From assembly GCA_937928015.1 (NCBI GenBank), contig CALFXA010000254.1:1-17743 (forward strand): 17,743 nucleotides of DNA, in the 5' to 3' direction. The notes beneath the pieces are model-generated. The model did not search any database. It was not told the DNA's origin and was given only the letters and a program-made list of their open reading frames with translations. The number at the start of each line of letters is the position of its first letter. Positions within the stretch are counted from its first letter, which is position 1. The translations under genes and the position numbers were made by a program. This document shows positions 15,914 through 17,743 of this stretch, in pieces. This DNA comes from an uncultured Anaerolineales bacterium. GTDB lineage: Bacteria; Chloroflexota; Anaerolineae; Anaerolineales; Villigracilaceae.

Positions 15914-16252
15914 ATGTCGCAACAATTCAAAAACATGCAAGATCTGGTAGCATATTTAAGCACATTGGAACAGCGGATCAGCAAGCTGCAAACCGAAAAT
16001 GCTGATTTGCGCGCGGAAATAAACCAAATGTCCCATGACAGCGAAAGTGCCATCGCAAAATTCAATTTGCGACGTACCTTTCCACAAACCAACCTCATCA
16101 GCCCTAATTTTTTGAAAAGAGCCTTTACAGTTTGGGGACATTTTTTTGTAGCAAACCTGATTATCAGTGTTATTGTTGGTCTCATTTATGCCTGTCTGAT
16201 GATGGCCTTATTTGGTTCTCTTTTTGGTAATTTAATCCATAATGCAAAGTAA
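15914..16252 (+). CDS. Coiled-coil protein with one membrane segment, unknown function
   Basis: This 112-aa protein is not recognised. Residues ~8-40 (LVAYLSTLEQRISKLQTENA onward) have the heptad pattern of a coiled coil. Residues ~73-102 form a long hydrophobic stretch (FFVANLIISVIVGLIYAC onward), long enough for one membrane helix or a tight hairpin. It is probably an oligomeric inner-membrane protein with a cytoplasmic N-terminus. The Shine-Dalgarno TAGGAGGAG overlaps the stop of the preceding hsdS remnant, with ATG at 15914. Its last 11 bases overlap the start of hsdS remnant B3. The size and layout fit small membrane effectors, but that is speculation. Confidence 0.75.
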   Translation: MSQQFKNMQDLVAYLSTLEQRISKLQTENADLRAEINQMSHDSESAIAKFNLRRTFPQTNLISPNFLKRAFTVWGHFFVANLIISVIVGLIYACLMMALFGSLFGNLIHNAK

Positions 16253-16441
16253 AGGGCCAACAAGCACGCCTGAACAACGGCGCATTGTCGCTTATCTGGA
16301 TGGATTGCCTGCTTCGGGGACCTGCGGCAGGCAAAGATCAAGGCGCTGCGAGAGTTGCAGTCCAAGAGCGGGGAGGAGTTGGATGCTTTGTTGCCGTCCG
16401 TGTTGCGACCGCAGGGAGGGACATTCGAGGGAGAACTGTAG
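16242..16441 (+). pseudogene. hsdS 3'-end remnant B3, frameshifted
   Basis: From ATG 16242 the frame reads TSTPEQRRIVAYLDGL, the standard HsdS entry into the distal helix. A 20-bp insert (about 16309-16328) then shifts the frame. In the shifted frame the sequence continues as AKIKALRELQSKSGEELDALLPSVL and ends FEGEL at TAG 16439-16441. About 9 further bases are added near 16411-16425. The start overlaps the last 11 bases of the preceding gene. It is clearly dead as a single protein. Confidence 0.88.
16305..16334. repeat. Palindromic insert in hsdS remnant B3
   Basis: A perfect 8-bp inverted repeat, TTGCCTGC (16305-16312) and GCAGGCAA (16327-16334), was created by the 20-bp insertion that breaks remnant B3. 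A similar GCTTCGGRGAC sequence occurs in the matching part of remnant B4. Confidence 0.65.
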
Positions 16442-16461
16442 CCCCCTCTGTCCGTTGGACA

Positions 16462-16498
16462 TCTCCCCCAAAAATCAAAGTGCGATTTTTGGGGGAGA
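16462..16498. terminator. Strong 15-bp hairpin after remnant B3
   Basis: A perfect 15-bp inverted repeat (16462-16476 and 16484-16498, arm TCTCCCCCAAAAATC) has a 7-nt loop. It lies 20 nt past the B3 stop. No T-run follows on the plus strand, so it may be a processing hairpin or a small palindromic element instead of a classical terminator. It could limit expression of the distal genes. Confidence 0.6.
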
Positions 16499-16566
16499 AC
16501 TAGCAATTGAGATTTATTATGAACACTGAGCATGTTTCTAGAATTTTGCTTTCAAGAGCAACAGTC

Positions 16567-16616
16567 CCTCCTCCGATTTCGAGCCGCTGTTCTTTGCGGG
16601 TCACAATCGGGGGAGG
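16567..16616. repeat. Second GC-rich inverted repeat upstream of DUF559 gene
   Basis: CCTCCTCCGATT (16567-16578) and AATCGGGGGAGG (16605-16616) pair at 11 of 12 positions, with a nested CCGC/GCGG pair (16584-16587 and 16596-16599) inside. The bases just after it (GAGGGGG, 16621-16627) act as the ribosome binding site of the DUF559 gene. The stretch from 16442 to 16632 holds only these two hairpins and no gene. Confidence 0.6.
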
Positions 16617-16632
16617 CTAGGAGGGGGACAAA

Positions 16633-17046
16633 TTGCCACGCCCACCCAGAAGCAACCCAAAAACCAGAACCCGCGCTATCGAACTGCGAAAAGAACTCAC
16701 TCCCGCCGAGCACAAACTCTGGGCAATAATTCGTAACGACCAGTTAGGCGTCAATTTCCGCAGACAACATGCCATTGGCAACTTCATTCCCGATTTTGTG
16801 TGCATTGAAAAGAAACTCATCATCGAATTGGATGGAACTGCCCGAGGCGGCATCAAGCCGCCATCGGGCGATAGGTGACATGAGTCACCGAGTCAACATT
16901 TGGAACAGGAAGAGTATGACAAAGAAAGAACCCAATACCTCGAATCGCAAGGCTACAAAGTAATCCGTTTTTGGAATAACGACGTGATGAATAATATCGA
17001 GGGAGTTATACTTGCAATCATGAATGCCCTGGAGAAGCAAGAATGA
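16633..17046 (+). pseudogene. DUF559 endonuclease gene interrupted by a 54-bp palindromic insert
   Basis: This is a DUF559-family protein, a Vsr/PD-(D/E)xK-like endonuclease fold. The first part carries KELTPAEHKLWAIIRN, FRRQHAIGNFIPDFVC and KLIIELDG; the second carries SQHLEQEEYDKERTQYL and YKVIRFWNNDVMNNIEGV, both family signatures. Between them (16837-16890) is a 54-bp insert made of two hairpins. It keeps the frame but introduces TGA at 16876-16878, ending the protein at 81 aa. Without it, LDG joins SQH exactly as in the family. Start TTG 16633 follows GAGGGGG. The stop at 17044-17046 overlaps the B4 start as ATGA. Likely inactive; the family's role in defence or DNA repair is not settled. 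Confidence 0.88.
16837..16890. repeat. 54-bp double-hairpin insert in DUF559 gene
   Basis: The insert contains hairpin one at 16840-16869 (arms GCCCGAGGCGGC and GCCGCCATCGGGC, 12 bp with one bulged A, loop ATCAA) and hairpin two at 16874-16889 (GGTGAC-ATGA-GTCACC). Its borders are set by the conserved IELDG/SQH join of the host gene. It resembles small palindromic repeats that insert in coding genes. Confidence 0.8.
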
Positions 17047-17183
17047 TTCGCAACAACGAATAGCGGTGTATTGTCACTTATCTGGATGGGTCGCCCCCTT
17101 CGCCCCGCTTCGGAGACGCTGTGCGGGAGGCGCAGTCCGCGAGCGGGGGGAAGGAATTGTCAACTTGTACAATATCAGGCTAA
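17043..17183 (+). pseudogene. hsdS 3'-end remnant B4, nonsense-mutated
   Basis: From ATG 17043 (ATGA overlap with the DUF559 stop) to TAA 17181-17183 the frame reads MIRNNE, stop, RCIVTYLDG, then eight residues, then DAVREAQSASGGKELSTC. The TAG at 17061-17063 replaces the first Q of the family motif EQRRIVAYLDG. Bases 17070-17089 match remnant B3 at about 19 of 20 positions. The LLPSVLDKAFKGEL end is lost. It is the most decayed of the four. Confidence 0.8.
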
Positions 17184-17209
17184 AAAGTCACAGAAACACA
17201 GGAGCCATT

Positions 17210-17694
17210 ATGGAAAATCCATTTGACAATCTGCGAAAAAAACGCGAGGCGGCAGCGCTTTTGAAACAACAGGGCGAAGAAACCAAACGTCAGGCAGGGA
17301 AGCGCAGAAGAAGGAAAATGAACGTTTGTTTCAACAGGCTTGCGCCCAGTATTCCCCCATGGTCAAGCATGTCCTGGAACAGCTTCGAGAGGCACTGTAT
17401 ACTCGGAATAAAGAGATAAGGGGACCCTATCCAATTTCACACTTCCAGAAAAGTTGGAAAAAACATACCGCCGATTCATGGCGACCTGTTTGGGAGTTGG
17501 GCTATGACAATGAAGAACCAATCAGTGACACTGGACCTATGACGATGGTCTGGCATACCCAGGTCAAGGTATTTTTGGATTTTGACAAGAAACGCAGACC
17601 TGTTTTCTCCTGTCAACGCGGGCAATCCCAGCCCGTCACCTGTCCTGCAACTGAAAACGACCTGGTCCAAGCGTTAATCAAACTTCATGAGTAA
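17210..17694 (+). pseudogene. Unknown gene with a frameshift near its start
   Basis: ATG 17210, with AGGAG about 6 nt upstream, opens a frame encoding MENPFDNLRKKREAAALLKQ and on to ETKRQA. Near 17297 the reading frame shifts and continues as EAQKKENERLFQQACAQYSP to TAA 17692-17694. One missing base (an expected GAG for RQA-E-EAQ) would explain it and would restore a ~161-aa protein. The N-terminal ~45 residues would be a charged coiled coil. The rest, with SWRPVWELGYDNEEPISD and a basic end, is not recognised. It could be a true frameshift mutation or an assembly error. I see no slippery heptamer at the junction to suggest programmed frameshifting. Confidence 0.65.
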
Positions 17695-17743
17695 TTTCAC
17701 AGAAAGCCATCCGCAACCTTATGACAAACCCGCAACCCAATAA
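17687..17743 (+). other. Short frame at window end
   Basis: ATG 17687 overlaps the stop of the preceding frame and reads MSNFTESHPQPYDKPATQ before TAA 17741-17743, the last bases of the window. It follows the pattern of a start overlapping the preceding gene, but it shows no HsdS similarity. It may be chance. Confidence 0.25.

Noticed and set aside
16462..16498. Insertion-sequence terminal inverted repeats
   Set aside because: The arms are only 7 nt apart and enclose no transposase, so this is a hairpin and not the ends of an insertion sequence.
16242..16729. Open frames at 16242-16529 and 16532-16729 as genes
   Set aside because: The first is hsdS remnant B3 read out of frame after its insertion. 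The second runs through the hairpins and out of frame across the DUF559 start.
16876..16878. TGA in DUF559 as selenocysteine or recoded codon
   Set aside because: TGA is used as a normal stop for hsdR, the GNAT gene and others here, the codon lies inside a palindromic insert, and there is no nearby family-conserved Cys position.
17287..17310. Programmed frameshift in the last gene
   Set aside because: There is no slippery heptamer, no clear downstream structure, and the lesion is explained by a single missing base.

Overview
The window is one long plus-strand type I restriction-modification (R-M) defence island (about 3069 to 17743) preceded by two minus-strand housekeeping-type genes. The first 47 bases are not genomic: they are Illumina TruSeq universal adapter joined to the contig end, and they supply the false C-terminus and stop codon of the first gene. 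The host is probably a Chloroflexota (Anaerolineae-type) bacterium. This is an inference from the variant HU-like protein, the multi-membrane-helix GGDEF-EAL protein and the mixed GC content. No rRNA, tRNA or other phylogenetic marker is present.

Layout. 48-2008 (-): membrane GGDEF-EAL c-di-GMP protein, cut by the contig end. 2135-2166: strong hairpin, probably the terminator of the next gene. 2192-2593 (-): HU-like DNA-binding protein. 2594-3068: divergent regulatory region with five copies of a TAAGGGA-type half-site, two copies of a 15-bp palindrome-containing repeat, and candidate promoters. 3069-14642 (+): core R-M operon hsdM, hsdS, PLD-family nuclease, an 83-aa unknown, a two-helix membrane protein, a GmrSD-like DUF262/DUF1524 protein, hsdR and a YgjP-type metallopeptidase. 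14672-17694 (+): small accessory genes (125-aa unknown, GNAT acetyltransferase, coiled-coil membrane protein, interrupted DUF559 endonuclease, frameshifted unknown).

The most unusual feature is that pieces of the 3' end of hsdS recur between the accessory genes. Two short tails (about 8083-8145 and 8399-8449) resemble the end of the resident hsdS. Four longer tails (15046-15195, 15738-15905, 16242-16441, 17043-17183) encode the C-terminal conserved helix of a different HsdS subfamily (ending LLPSVLDKAFKGEL or decayed forms). In the second array each tail starts on an ATG overlapping the stop of the preceding gene, usually as ATGA. The near tails are intact frames, while the far tails and genes are frameshifted, nonsense-mutated or interrupted. 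This looks like a layered stack of accessory-gene modules built at hsdS 3' ends and decaying with distance.

Within these tails, and in the DUF559 gene, are small insertions revealed by restoring the expected protein length: three copies of an 18-bp in-frame element (YCCYACAAGGRGRTGATA), a 15-bp and a 20-bp palindromic insert, and a 54-bp in-frame double-hairpin insert carrying a TGA.

How the genes probably work together: HsdM, HsdS and HsdR methylate and restrict DNA at a site set by HsdS. The PLD nuclease, GmrSD-like protein, membrane proteins, GNAT and DUF559 endonuclease are plausible extra anti-phage functions carried in the same transcription unit. Their roles are inferred from family and context only.
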